Assembly (NCBI RefSeq): GCF_002374315.1
Contig: NZ_NWUX01000001.1
Location: 372,001 to 436,000 of the forward strand
DNA: 64,000 nt
Source of the DNA: Vreelandella nigrificans
GTDB lineage: Bacteria; Pseudomonadota; Gammaproteobacteria; Pseudomonadales; Halomonadaceae
Reading direction: 5' to 3'
Part shown: in pieces, positions 55,679 through 64,000 of the stretch
Position numbering within the stretch: position 1 is the first letter of the stretch
Layout of the letters: every line of letters begins with the position of its first letter
Notes under the pieces: generated by a model
What the model was told of the DNA's origin: nothing
What the model saw: only the letters and a program-made list of their open reading frames with translations
The model's database searches: none
Position numbers and translations under genes: made by a program

Positions 55679-56085
55679 TGCATAAGCCCATCACTATTAT
55701 CAGTCAGCGCAACCATGTTTTTCGTCAACGAGTTGAGATCGATGATTTAGACGCGCTGTATGCAGATGTGCCACCAATAGTGGGTGGCGAAGGCAGTGCA
55801 CCGGACCCACATGATTACTTCGATATCGCGTTGGGCACTTGTAAGGCGATTACTGTGCAGATGTACGCGCAACGTAAAGAGTGGCCTCTAGAGGGGGTTA
55901 CCGTAAAGGTTCAGCGTGATGATAGCCAGGAAAAAAAGGGCGTCTATAAGTTAACTGTTACGCTAATACTGCACGGTATTGACGATCCAGAGCAGCGTGC
56001 CAAGCTTGAAGCGATTAGCCACCGCTGCCCTATTCAGCGATTAATGACCCAGGCCACAGTGGAAATTGAGACGCACATCGAATAG
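55678..56085 (+). CDS. OsmC-family protein
   Basis: 135 aa of the OsmC/Ohr fold. The two reactive cysteines are in [15 protein letters not shown] (about residue 60) and SHRCPIQRL (about 121), which suggests a two-Cys peroxide reductase. The family detoxifies organic peroxides. It is coupled to the preceding HMA-fold gene and precedes uvrB by 43 bp, so they may share one transcript. Confidence 0.85.
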   Translation: MHKPITIISQRNHVFRQRVEIDDLDALYADVPPIVGGEGSAPDPHDYFDIALGTCKAITVQMYAQRKEWPLEGVTVKVQRDDSQEKKGVYKLTVTLILHGIDDPEQRAKLEAISHRCPIQRLMTQATVEIETHIE

Positions 56086-56128
56086 CGCTGCATACTGGGG
56101 TACTCCCACCCTAATAAAAGGAGAGAAG

Positions 56129-58153
56129 ATGAGCAAGGAGTTCAGGCTGCAGTCAAAATTTAAGCCTGCCGGTGACCAGCCAACGGCAATACGCAGCTTA
56201 ATCAGTGGGCTGGAGTCGGGGCTTGCCCATCAGACTCTGCTGGGGGTGACTGGCTCGGGCAAAACATTCACGGTGGCTAACGTAGTGCAGCAGCTACAGC
56301 GGCCGACTATCGTGATGGCGCCTAATAAGACTCTTGCTGCTCAGCTTTATGGAGAGTTTAAGTCATTTTTTCCAGACAATGCAGTTGAGTACTTTGTCTC
56401 TTACTATGACTACTATCAGCCGGAAGCATATGTGCCTTCCTCTGATACATTTATCGAGAAAGATGCATCGATTAACGACCATATCGAACAAATGCGACTT
56501 TCTGCCACTAAGGCACTGCTAGAGAGGCGAGATGCATTAATTGTTGTCTCAGTTTCGGCTATTTATGGCCTGGGTGACCCAGAGCAATATTTAAAAATGC
56601 GTCTGCATTTTAGTCGGGGTGAGCTGATTGATCAGCGCGCTTTTTTGCGCCGCCTAGCAGAGCTGCAATACACCCGCAATGATATGGACTTTCGGCGGGG
56701 CACCTATCGGGTACGTGGTGATGTTATTGATATTTTTCCCGCAGACTCTGACGAAGAGGCTGTACGCGTTGAACTATTCGATAATGAAATAGATTCGATT
56801 CGCCTATTTGACCCGCTCACCGGTGATGTACGTGGCCAGGTACCGCGCATGACTATCTATCCAAAATCCCACTATGTCACCCCGCGTGAGACGATTTTAG
56901 GTGCCATTGACGCCATCAAAGAGGAGCTTAAAGGGCGTTTGGAGTGGCTACGTAAACACGACCGCTTAGTAGAAGCTCAGCGCTTGGAGCAACGCACCCT
57001 ATACGATATTGAAATGATGCTAGAGCTGGGCTACTGCAACGGCATTGAAAACTACTCGCGTTACTTATCCGGCCGCGCACCAGGCGAGCCACCGCCGACT
57101 TTCTTCGATTATTTACCAGATGATGCGCTGCTCTTTATTGATGAGTCTCACGTCAGCGTTCCCCAAGTGGGGGGGATGTATAAAGGCGACCGCTCTCGTA
57201 AAGAGACGCTAGTCGAGTACGGATTCCGCCTCCCTTCGGCGCTGGATAACCGGCCAATGAAGTTTGAGGAGTGGGAAGCGATAAGCCCGCAGACAATTTT
57301 TGTCTCAGCTACGCCAGGGCCTTATGAGGCGGAGCACACGAGCCAGATTGTGGAGCAGGTGGTTAGACCGACAGGACTTTTAGATCCAGAAATAGAAGTA
57401 CGCCCAGCCAGCACGCAAGTAGATGATCTGCTTTCTGAAATTGGCTTGCGTACTGCTATGGGCGAGCGAGTGCTGGTGACTACGTTGACCAAACGTATGT
57501 CCGAAGATCTCACCGAATATCTTGATGAGCATGGTATCCGTGTGCGTTATTTGCATTCCGATATTGATACGGTGGAGCGTGTTGAGATTATTCGTGATTT
57601 GCGGCTTGGTAAATTCGATGTACTCGTAGGTATCAACCTGCTTCGCGAAGGATTGGATCTGCCTGAAGTGTCACTAGTGGCGATTCTTGATGCAGATAAA
57701 GAGGGTTTTTTGCGCTCAGAACGTTCTCTGATTCAAACGATTGGGCGTGCTGCCCGTAATGCTAACGGTAAAGCGATCTTATACGGTGACAGAGTTACCG
57801 ATTCAATGCGGAAAGCCATCGATGAGACCGAGCGTCGCCGTGCAAAACAGACTGCCCATAACGAAGAGCATGGTATTACGCCGACTACTGTGACGCGCTC
57901 AGTGGCAGATATTCTTGAGGCCTCGCAAGCACCGGGTAAGAAGAGTAGCCGTCGTCGTGGCAATGAGCGGAAAGTGGCGGAAAGTGCCGCTGAGTATGAT
58001 GTGGCTACCATGTCTTCAAAAGACTTATTAGGGGCGATTAGCAAGCTTGAAGATGCGATGTTTGAAGCTGCACAAAACCTTGAGTTTGAAGAAGCCGCCA
58101 GGCTACGTGATCAACTCCACCGGATGAAGGAGCAGCAGCTGGCGCTGGGGTAA
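56129..58153 (+). CDS. uvrB: Excinuclease ABC subunit B
   Basis: 674-aa nucleotide excision repair helicase. Walker [14 protein letters not shown], the beta-hairpin region [26 protein letters not shown], motif [11 protein letters not shown], and a C-terminal UVR motif that binds UvrC. ATG at 56129 has AGGAGA upstream; the frame before it overlaps the OsmC gene. I see no LexA-like CTGT-N8-ACAG box near its start. Confidence 0.98.
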   Translation: MSKEFRLQSKFKPAGDQPTAIRSLISGLESGLAHQTLLGVTGSGKTFTVANVVQQLQRPTIVMAPNKTLAAQLYGEFKSFFPDNAVEYFVSYYDYYQPEAYVPSSDTFIEKDASINDHIEQMRLSATKALLERRDALIVVSVSAIYGLGDPEQYLKMRLHFSRGELIDQRAFLRRLAELQYTRNDMDFRRGTYRVRGDVIDIFPADSDEEAVRVELFDNEIDSIRLFDPLTGDVRGQVPRMTIYPKSHYVTPRETILGAIDAIKEELKGRLEWLRKHDRLVEAQRLEQRTLYDIEMMLELGYCNGIENYSRYLSGRAPGEPPPTFFDYLPDDALLFIDESHVSVPQVGGMYKGDRSRKETLVEYGFRLPSALDNRPMKFEEWEAISPQTIFVSATPGPYEAEHTSQIVEQVVRPTGLLDPEIEVRPASTQVDDLLSEIGLRTAMGERVLVTTLTKRMSEDLTEYLDEHGIRVRYLHSDIDTVERVEIIRDLRLGKFDVLVGINLLREGLDLPEVSLVAILDADKEGFLRSERSLIQTIGRAARNANGKAILYGDRVTDSMRKAIDETERRRAKQTAHNEEHGITPTTVTRSVADILEASQAPGKKSSRRRGNERKVAESAAEYDVATMSSKDLLGAISKLEDAMFEAAQNLEFEEAARLRDQLHRMKEQQLALG

Positions 58154-58201
58154 TGAAGGTACGGACTCGCAAGCAAACTGGTTCTGAGCGCAGTTAGTCC
58201 A

Positions 58202-59203
58202 TCAGCGAGCTGGCAGAATCGCTAGAGTTTTGCCTGTGCGATCATGAATAGCATACGTATGATGTACTGTATTGGGTGGTGTTGACGACAGTGACCCATC
58301 CGGGATTTCAATTAGCCATGCTGCTGGGTATGTCTCGCGTAGCCTTCTTGGGTTCAGGCGGGCGGTTGAGCCAGCCGCGTGCTTGAGATCTCCGAGTTGG
58401 GTATCTCGGCTTAAAAGCGCGCCACCAATCTCGTGAAGTCTTCGCATGTTGTCCAGGGTTAGGTGTGCATCTGTCAGAGCTAATCCATCAACATTGATTT
58501 CAGCATTGCTTGGTACATAAACAGTCCAGCGATCTATATCGACAAAACCGTCGGTGTAGGATTTTCCCGTGCTGGCTCGGAGCACTGTACCTGCGGGTAA
58601 TATGATTTCGTCTACAGTAGTGTCCAGGGCAAGAGTGCAAGCGCTGAAAGTAGAAATTTCACCATCGGCGTTGAGGGTGAACTCAATCGGCTGGGTTGCG
58701 TCACAGTACCATCCGGCCTGAAGACTGATTCCTTGCCCAATCACGCGTAGGTTGGTCGGGGTGAAGCCGACTATCCTGCTATCATTTATTGCGCTACTTA
58801 TGTCGCGCTCGACTCGTAGGGCTTGTATCCCTGAGATAAGCACAGGTTCGGGAAAAGAGGCGGCCTTAAACGAATCTTTCAGATTGGCGAGAGCAAGCTG
58901 TAGCTGCGTGCCTGCGGGCATATCAATGTGCCCAAGTTGTTGCGGCGCACCCAGCGCTAAATGATAATTTGCGCTCGATACACGCAGCTCCTTTGTCAGT
59001 TGAAGATAGACGTCGGCTGTTTTGAATAATGTAAAAAAGGCTATGGCCGTGACCAGCAGGTAGACCAAACGCTTGTGGCGGTTATTCTCGCTTCTGCGAA
59101 GAAAAACCAATCTCAGCGTCCAAATCAACCAGATGAGTGTTGTGGAAAAAAGGGCGGCGACAGTTAGCAAAAAGCTGACTGATGGCAGGCCAATTGGAAT
59201 CAT
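58202..59203 (-). CDS. Hypothetical membrane-anchored protein, 333 aa
   Basis: I do not recognise it. Two N-terminal membrane helices (about 8-30 and 44-62) precede a large non-membrane part that is likely beta-rich, with repeated short turns such as GTQLQLALAN, GTVLRASTGKSY and NAEINVDGLAL. Two cysteines (in GWYCDA and FSACTL) might form a disulfide outside the cell. It is convergent with uvrB and divergent from fumA, so it has its own transcript. A cell-surface role is speculative. Confidence 0.7.
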   Translation of the reverse strand: MIPIGLPSVSFLLTVAALFSTTLIWLIWTLRLVFLRRSENNRHKRLVYLLVTAIAFFTLFKTADVYLQLTKELRVSSANYHLALGAPQQLGHIDMPAGTQLQLALANLKDSFKAASFPEPVLISGIQALRVERDISSAINDSRIVGFTPTNLRVIGQGISLQAGWYCDATQPIEFTLNADGEISTFSACTLALDTTVDEIILPAGTVLRASTGKSYTDGFVDIDRWTVYVPSNAEINVDGLALTDAHLTLDNMRRLHEIGGALLSRDTQLGDLKHAAGSTARLNPRRLRETYPAAWLIEIPDGSLSSTPPNTVHHTYAIHDRTGKTLAILPAR

Positions 59204-59480
59204 CAGAAATACCTTTTAGTCTGTTGTTTTCTGCTGGTAACGCTACAGTTTAGGCTATGTTTGTGATCAGGTAGAGCCATAATTTATACCGTTATCATGA
59301 AGGTTCTCCTAAGCTCAGACCAAAGCGCTAGAGTTTATCACTCACAACTGACGTAGAGCGGCTGCCGCTCAAGGGGCAATACGGTATACTTCCTCGACAC
59401 TTGGATGGTCACTTATTAGTCAAACGTATCATAAACGACTAAGGCCATAGAAAAGACGATAACCGAGGAGCTGTTTGACC

Positions 59481-60986
59481 ATGACCGTGATCCGCCAGGA
59501 CGACGTGATACAAAGCGTTGCCGATGCTCTGCAGTACATCTCTTACTATCATCCGAAAGACTTCATTGATGCCATGGCGGCCGCTTACGAGCGCGAGGAA
59601 AACCCTGCAGCCAAAGACGCCATTGCACAAATTCTGATTAACTCGCGTATGTGTGCCACTGGGCACCGGCCTATTTGTCAAGATACTGGTATTGTGACGG
59701 TGTTCGTTCATGTCGGTATGAATGTCACATGGGACGCTGAGCTGAGCCTCGATGACATGATTAACGAAGGCGTGCGTCGTGCATATCAGTTGCCGGATAA
59801 CGTACTGCGCGCTTCTGTGCTTGCTGATCCTGACGGTAAGCGAGCAAATACCAAAGACAACACGCCAGCGATTATTCACCACTCGATTGTGCCTGGCGAT
59901 AAGGTCGATATTCACGTGGCCGCCAAGGGCGGTGGCAGTGAGGCAAAATCTAAGTTTGCAATGCTGAATCCATCCGATAGCGTCGTGGACTGGGTGATGG
60001 AGCAGTTGCCTAAAATGGGCGCAGGCTGGTGTCCGCCCGGTATGCTGGGAATTGGTATCGGTGGTACCGCCGAAAAGGCGATGATGATTGCCAAAGAAGC
60101 ACTACTTGATCCTATTGATATTCAAGATTTGCAGGTGCGTGGTCCTAGTAACCGCGCTGAAGAGCTGCGCCTGGAACTGTTCGATAAAGTGAATAAAAGC
60201 GGTATCGGTGCTCAAGGCTTAGGTGGCTTAACCACGGTGCTGGATATTAAGGTGAAAGACTATCCAACCCATGCGGCCAATAAGCCTGTGGCGATTATTC
60301 CCAACTGCGCTGCCACGCGTCATGCGCATTTCACGCTTGATGGTAGCGGCCCAGTGGCACTTCCTGCTCCCAAACTTGAAGACTGGCCAGAGATTACCCG
60401 AGAGGCTGGGGACAACGTTAAACGCGTAAATTTGGATACTGTAACGCCAGAAGAGGTTCAGACTTGGCAGCCGGGCGACACCCTTCTGTTAAACGGCAAG
60501 TTATTAACCGGCCGGGATGCAGCGCACAAGCGCATGGTAGATATGATCGCCAAAGGCGAGCCACTGCCAGTCGATATGCGCGGTCGATTTATCTACTATG
60601 TAGGGCCTGTAGACCCTGTTGGTGATGAAGTTGTTGGCCCTGCTGGCCCAACGACCGCGACGCGAATGGACAAATTTACGCGTACAATGCTGGAAGAGAC
60701 TGGCTTGCTTGGGATGGTGGGTAAAGCTGAGCGCGGCCAGACAGCCATTGATGCAATTCGTGACAACCAAGCTGTTTATCTTATGGCTGTCGGTGGTTCG
60801 GCGTATCTAGTGGCGCAAGCAATCAAGAAGTCTCGAGTTGTTGGCTTTGAGGACTTGGGCATGGAGGCTATCTATGAGTTTGAAGTTGAAGATATGCCGG
60901 TAACCGTTGCGGTGGATAGTTTGGGGACGTCTGTCCATCAAACAGGTCCAGCCAAGTGGAAAGAGATTATTGCCCAGTCGGTATAA
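59481..60986 (+). CDS. fumA: Fumarate hydratase, class I (Fe-S)
   Basis: 501-aa oxygen-sensitive fumarase with a 4Fe-4S cluster. The cluster cysteines are in RPICQDTG, GWCPPGM and IPNCAATR; the first of the two halves is the alpha domain, the second the beta domain with GPAGPTTATRMD. Start at ATG 59481 is preferred over TTG at 59475. AGGAG lies 11 bases upstream. It reversibly hydrates fumarate in the TCA cycle. It is followed by a terminator. Confidence 0.95.
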   Translation: MTVIRQDDVIQSVADALQYISYYHPKDFIDAMAAAYEREENPAAKDAIAQILINSRMCATGHRPICQDTGIVTVFVHVGMNVTWDAELSLDDMINEGVRRAYQLPDNVLRASVLADPDGKRANTKDNTPAIIHHSIVPGDKVDIHVAAKGGGSEAKSKFAMLNPSDSVVDWVMEQLPKMGAGWCPPGMLGIGIGGTAEKAMMIAKEALLDPIDIQDLQVRGPSNRAEELRLELFDKVNKSGIGAQGLGGLTTVLDIKVKDYPTHAANKPVAIIPNCAATRHAHFTLDGSGPVALPAPKLEDWPEITREAGDNVKRVNLDTVTPEEVQTWQPGDTLLLNGKLLTGRDAAHKRMVDMIAKGEPLPVDMRGRFIYYVGPVDPVGDEVVGPAGPTTATRMDKFTRTMLEETGLLGMVGKAERGQTAIDAIRDNQAVYLMAVGGSAYLVAQAIKKSRVVGFEDLGMEAIYEFEVEDMPVTVAVDSLGTSVHQTGPAKWKEIIAQSV

Positions 60987-61022
60987 ACATGGGATTGCGA
61001 ATTAGGCAATAATAGATAAAGA

Positions 61023-61046
61023 AGCCCCGTCTCATACGGGGCTTTT
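61023..61046 (+). terminator. Terminator of the fumarase gene
   Basis: Stem AGCCCCGT (61023-61030) with ACGGGGCT (61036-61043), 5-base loop, short T-run, 36 bp after the stop. Confidence 0.88.
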
Positions 61047-61105
61047 GTGCATAGGCGGTAAACGAAACAAAGAAGGGATCCCTAGCGTATGGCGAGGAAT
61101 AGTCA

Positions 61106-62524
61106 ATGACCTCATGGTTATTAGGGACAGGCATAATGTTGATACATGTGCTCGGCATTGTGTCAGCAATAATGGCACTAATGTCCAGCCGTACTTCTCA
61201 AGGGGCGGTTGCATGGATCATTTCGTTGCTTACATTTCCTTATGTGGCTTTGCCAGCTTACTGGTTTTTCGGGCGTCCACGGTTTTACGGCTACGTGTCG
61301 GCACGGGGCGCCCGCGATAATGTATTGAGGCGTGTATTAGCGCGTTATCGTAATAATGTTAAGCCCCATGTTGCTCTGCCAAAAAATGCGGACATACAGG
61401 CAGTGGAACAGCTGGCAATGATGCCTTTAACCAAAGGTAATAGTGCAGAGCTTTTGATTGATGGAAAGGCTACTTTCGAAAGCCTCTTTGCCGGCATAGA
61501 TAATGCGCAACACTATTTACTGCTGCAGTTTTTTATCGTTCGTGATGATGAGTTGGGGCGGCGTTTGCAGCGCCATTTAATTCGAGCGGCGCAGCGGGGC
61601 GTGCGCGTTTACTTTCTTTATGATGAAGTGGGTAGCCGAAATCTCAGCCAGGGATATTTCAAGGACCTGACAAAAGAAGGCGTTGAAGCTAAAGCTTTTC
61701 GCTCTTCTCGTGGCTTTAAGCATCGTTTCCAACTGAATTTCCGTAACCATCGAAAAATCATGGTAACCGATGGCAAAAAGGGCTGGATTGGTGGTTTTAA
61801 CGTTGGAGTAGAGTACCTGGGGAAGGATCCTCGTCATGGTGCATGGCGTGATACCCACTTAGCTCTTCAAGGACCAAGTGTGTTAGGCCTGCAAGAGGCT
61901 TTTTGGGAAGATTGGCACTGGGCAACGAATGAGGTAATAACACTTAATTGGCATGCGGAAATACATCCCCAGGAAGATCATCAGGTAGTTATTGTTCCTT
62001 CGGGGCCTGCCGATAAGCAGGATACGGCCAGCCTGTTAATTCAGCAGTTAATTCATAGCGCTAATGAGAGGTTGTGGGTTACTAGCCCCTATTTTGTACC
62101 GGACCAAGGTGTGCAAGATGCGCTTCGCCTAGCAGCTATGCGCGGACTTGACGTGCGAGTAATGATCCCAGAGCGGCCAGATCACTTGCTGGTGTTTTTG
62201 TCCGCATTTTCATTTTTACCTGATATGTTGAGAGCAGGAGTAAAAATATACCGTTATCTTCCTGGTTTCCTACACCAAAAGGTCATTTTAATCGACAATG
62301 AGGCAGCAACCGTCGGTACAATAAACTTGGATAATCGCTCATTTCGACTTAATTTCGAAATAACTGCTTTCATTCCCAGTCCATCCTTTGCAGCTCAAGT
62401 GAGCGCTATGCTGGAAGAAGATTTTGCGCATTGCCGACGCGTTACGATGGATGAAATAAACCAACGACCTATGTGGAAAAAGGTCATATCACGGGCTGCT
62501 TACTTGACCGCACCAATCCAGTAA
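61106..62524 (+). CDS. cls: Cardiolipin synthase
   Basis: 472-aa phospholipase D-family enzyme joining two phosphatidylglycerols. Two N-terminal membrane helices (about 5-25 and 35-52) and two HKD motifs: HRKIMVTDGKKGWIGG (about 212-227) and HQKVILIDNEAATVGT (about 389-404). ATG at 61106 has AGGAATAG upstream. Cardiolipin changes with salt stress in halophiles, consistent with the organism type. Confidence 0.95.
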   Translation: MTSWLLGTGIMLIHVLGIVSAIMALMSSRTSQGAVAWIISLLTFPYVALPAYWFFGRPRFYGYVSARGARDNVLRRVLARYRNNVKPHVALPKNADIQAVEQLAMMPLTKGNSAELLIDGKATFESLFAGIDNAQHYLLLQFFIVRDDELGRRLQRHLIRAAQRGVRVYFLYDEVGSRNLSQGYFKDLTKEGVEAKAFRSSRGFKHRFQLNFRNHRKIMVTDGKKGWIGGFNVGVEYLGKDPRHGAWRDTHLALQGPSVLGLQEAFWEDWHWATNEVITLNWHAEIHPQEDHQVVIVPSGPADKQDTASLLIQQLIHSANERLWVTSPYFVPDQGVQDALRLAAMRGLDVRVMIPERPDHLLVFLSAFSFLPDMLRAGVKIYRYLPGFLHQKVILIDNEAATVGTINLDNRSFRLNFEITAFIPSPSFAAQVSAMLEEDFAHCRRVTMDEINQRPMWKKVISRAAYLTAPIQ

Positions 62525-62575
62525 TCAAAAAAGCACCGTAAACAGCTTAGAATGGTTGGGCACAAGGAGTTTTGG

Positions 62576-63493
62576 GTGAACTTAGAAACAAAATGGTTAG
62601 AAGACTTTGTCGCATTGGCTAATACACGTAGCTTTTCTGCATCAGCTAAGCAAAGGCACGTAACACAACCTGCATTTAGCCGCCGGATCAGAGCGCTGGA
62701 GCAGGCTATTGGTGTAACGCTGGTCGACCGAACAACCACACCCATTGGCCTAACCTCTGAAGGCCAGCTGTTTTTGATTACTGCTCGCAACTTGGTCGAA
62801 CAACTAAATGAGTCGCTAGGCCATCTACGCGGTTTGTCGATTGCTAACGAAGCATTGGATATTGTAGCTGCCCACTCGTTAGCGCTCAGTTTTTACCCAC
62901 CGTGGATATCACGGCTGCAAAAAGGGCTAGGGGAGCTGCCAACACGCTTAGTTGCCATGAATGTAGGAGAGGCTATTCATGTGTTGCGCGAGGGGAATTG
63001 TGATCTAATGCTGGCCTATTATGATCCCTTTGCAACTATGCAGTTGGATGCGGAAATTTTCCCTTCGTTTTCTATCGGTAAGGTGAAAATGTTGCCCGTG
63101 ACGTTGCCTGATGAGAATGGTAAGCCGCTTTTCTCTCTGCAGCGTGATAACTCTATTCCTTATTTAGCCTATACCCAGGGGGCTTTTTTAGGCCGTAGCG
63201 TGCGAATGCTACTTAAGAATGACCCGCTCCGCATGAAACTACGCACTGTCTATGAAACTGCTATGGCGGAAGGTTTGAAGGGGATGGTCCTGCAGGGGAT
63301 TGGTGTGGCTTGGATCCCTGATTTCTGTATCCGGGAAGAATTAAAAAGTGGTCGACTAGTACGAGCTGCTGACGAAAACTGGGATATTCCTCTTGAAATC
63401 CGTCTCTATCGATGCTCGCTCGTACACAAACCTGGTGTAGAACGACTGTGGCGGCAAATGATGAAACTGCCACGAGATTTCTTACAGGCTTAA
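62576..63493 (+). CDS. LysR-family transcriptional regulator
   Basis: 305 aa. Winged helix at about 5-65 (WLEDFVALANTRSFSASAKQ then VTQPAFSRRIRALE) and a LysR effector domain. The start is a GTG at 62576: AAGGAG lies exactly six bases before it, and the open frame starting at 62552 lacks this support. It follows cls after 51 bp on the same strand. Targets are unknown. Confidence 0.87.
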   Translation: MNLETKWLEDFVALANTRSFSASAKQRHVTQPAFSRRIRALEQAIGVTLVDRTTTPIGLTSEGQLFLITARNLVEQLNESLGHLRGLSIANEALDIVAAHSLALSFYPPWISRLQKGLGELPTRLVAMNVGEAIHVLREGNCDLMLAYYDPFATMQLDAEIFPSFSIGKVKMLPVTLPDENGKPLFSLQRDNSIPYLAYTQGAFLGRSVRMLLKNDPLRMKLRTVYETAMAEGLKGMVLQGIGVAWIPDFCIREELKSGRLVRAADENWDIPLEIRLYRCSLVHKPGVERLWRQMMKLPRDFLQA

Positions 63494-63510
63494 CACACAG
63501 CGCGATGATA

Positions 63511-64000
63511 CTAGAAGCCACTAAGATCAGCGGGTAAGCCTAAAAAGTTCTGGATAATAAAGAAATGGTCTTCAAATAAGCTCTCAGGCTCTAAATCGGC
63601 TAGTGCCACCCAGCGTGCATGGTCTCCTCCTTTAACCGGTTTAATACGAGGGAGTTGCTGGTCTGGGCGTAAAGCGAAATAAAACGCCTCAGCAAGCGTT
63701 CGCCCCCGCCAGCTGCGATGCGGCTCGTCGAACAAGCGCTGGCCACGTAGTGATCCTTTTAAAACAGGCTCCGGCACTTTCAACCGTAACCGTTCCCGCA
63801 ATTCTCTCAAACAGGCGTCCAGCAAACGCTCATGAGGGTTAATAAACCCTCCCGGTAGTGCAAATAAACCCTTACCGGGAGCGGCCGTCCGCCTTACCAA
63901 TAAAACGTGCCCGGATTGAACCACTACTGCACTAACAGTGACGAAAATAGGTGGGTAGGGCGCCTGGGCCCAAGCGTTGCGATATTGGTCTAAAAGTTGT
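63511..64000 (-). CDS. Bifunctional NMN adenylyltransferase/Nudix hydrolase, C-terminal part
   Basis: The frame runs off the right edge, so the N-terminal NadM part is missing here. The visible 163 codons begin in the linker (QYRNAWAQAPYPP) and cover the Nudix domain. The Nudix box is GX5E then RELRERLRL, in which the usual second Glu of the EE pair reads Arg and the usual Gly reads Arg. Family knowledge gives NAD synthesis plus ADP-ribose-type hydrolysis. The altered box may weaken catalysis. Confidence 0.88.
   Translation of the reverse strand, partial: QLLDQYRNAWAQAPYPPIFVTVSAVVVQSGHVLLVRRTAAPGKGLFALPGGFINPHERLLDACLRELRERLRLKVPEPVLKGSLRGQRLFDEPHRSWRGRTLAEAFYFALRPDQQLPRIKPVKGGDHARWVALADLEPESLFEDHFFIIQNFLGLPADLSGF

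Noticed and set aside
56086-56128. LexA box for uvrB
   Set aside because: No CTGT-N8-ACAG pattern is present in the short gap before uvrB.

Overview
The window looks like chromosomal DNA of a moderately halophilic gammaproteobacterium, most likely Halomonadaceae (Halomonas or Vreelandella type). Evidence: acidic proteins, a TyrA-AroA fusion, an MvaT-type nucleoid protein, a gyrA-serC-pheA-tyrA/aroA-cmk-rpsA supraoperon as in Pseudomonas relatives, a RegB/RegA redox pair, and a NadM-Nudix gene. This placement rests on gene content and recognised protein sequence, not on a database search.

Layout. 1-3.9 kb (minus): start of metG, a 93-aa unknown, a PlsC-like acyltransferase, rdgC. 4.0-14.4 kb (plus): a thioesterase, then gyrA, serC, pheA, tyrA-aroA, cmk and rpsA, with overlapping or closely spaced genes joining DNA topology, serine, aromatic amino acid, nucleotide and translation functions. 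14.4-16.7 kb: mvaT, an AraC/GyrI-like regulator, and a small unknown gene preceded by a 4-codon upstream ORF. 16.7-23.1 kb: type IV pilus genes pilB, pilC, pilD with coaE, yacG and a Tus-like fork-arrest gene on the minus strand, and a divergent pilin gene. 23.2-26.4 kb: a CigR-like secreted protein, an inositol-monophosphatase-family enzyme, tRNA-Pro(GGG), and a small patch of orphan genes that may be the remains of a mobile element.

26.4-38.1 kb: a TSUP permease, ppnN, a LysR regulator, then the glycine cleavage locus, split into gcvH-gcvP (minus) and a sodium:alanine/glycine symporter plus gcvT (plus) diverging from a shared 407-bp region. A degenerate LytM lipoprotein and a YihG-like acyltransferase follow. 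38.2-43.4 kb is a ketone-body region: LysR, scoA-scoB, a DUF1338-like protein, glutaredoxin, an orphan HybE-like protein and 3-hydroxybutyrate dehydrogenase. 43.5-48.7 kb: regA, regB and a membrane protein, then pyrC, mtnN, folD.

48.8-49.6 kb is a tRNA operon, Pro(TGG)-Arg(TCT)-His-His-His, whose His genes are exact 143-bp tandem copies. 50.0-64.0 kb: a DadA-like oxidoreductase, a YjfB-family protein, prfC, tatD, ygfZ, an HMA-fold protein plus OsmC pair, uvrB, an unknown membrane-anchored protein, class I fumarase, cardiolipin synthase, a LysR regulator, and the 3' part of a NadM-Nudix gene.

Most of the window is housekeeping. No defence island, CRISPR array, insertion sequence or obvious novel multigene system was found. 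The less ordinary signals are the Tus homologue in the pil/coaE/yacG cluster, the tRNA-His triplication, the upstream ORF at 16320, the orphan HybE-like gene, the RegB-linked membrane protein, and several perfect inverted repeats lacking a T-tract.
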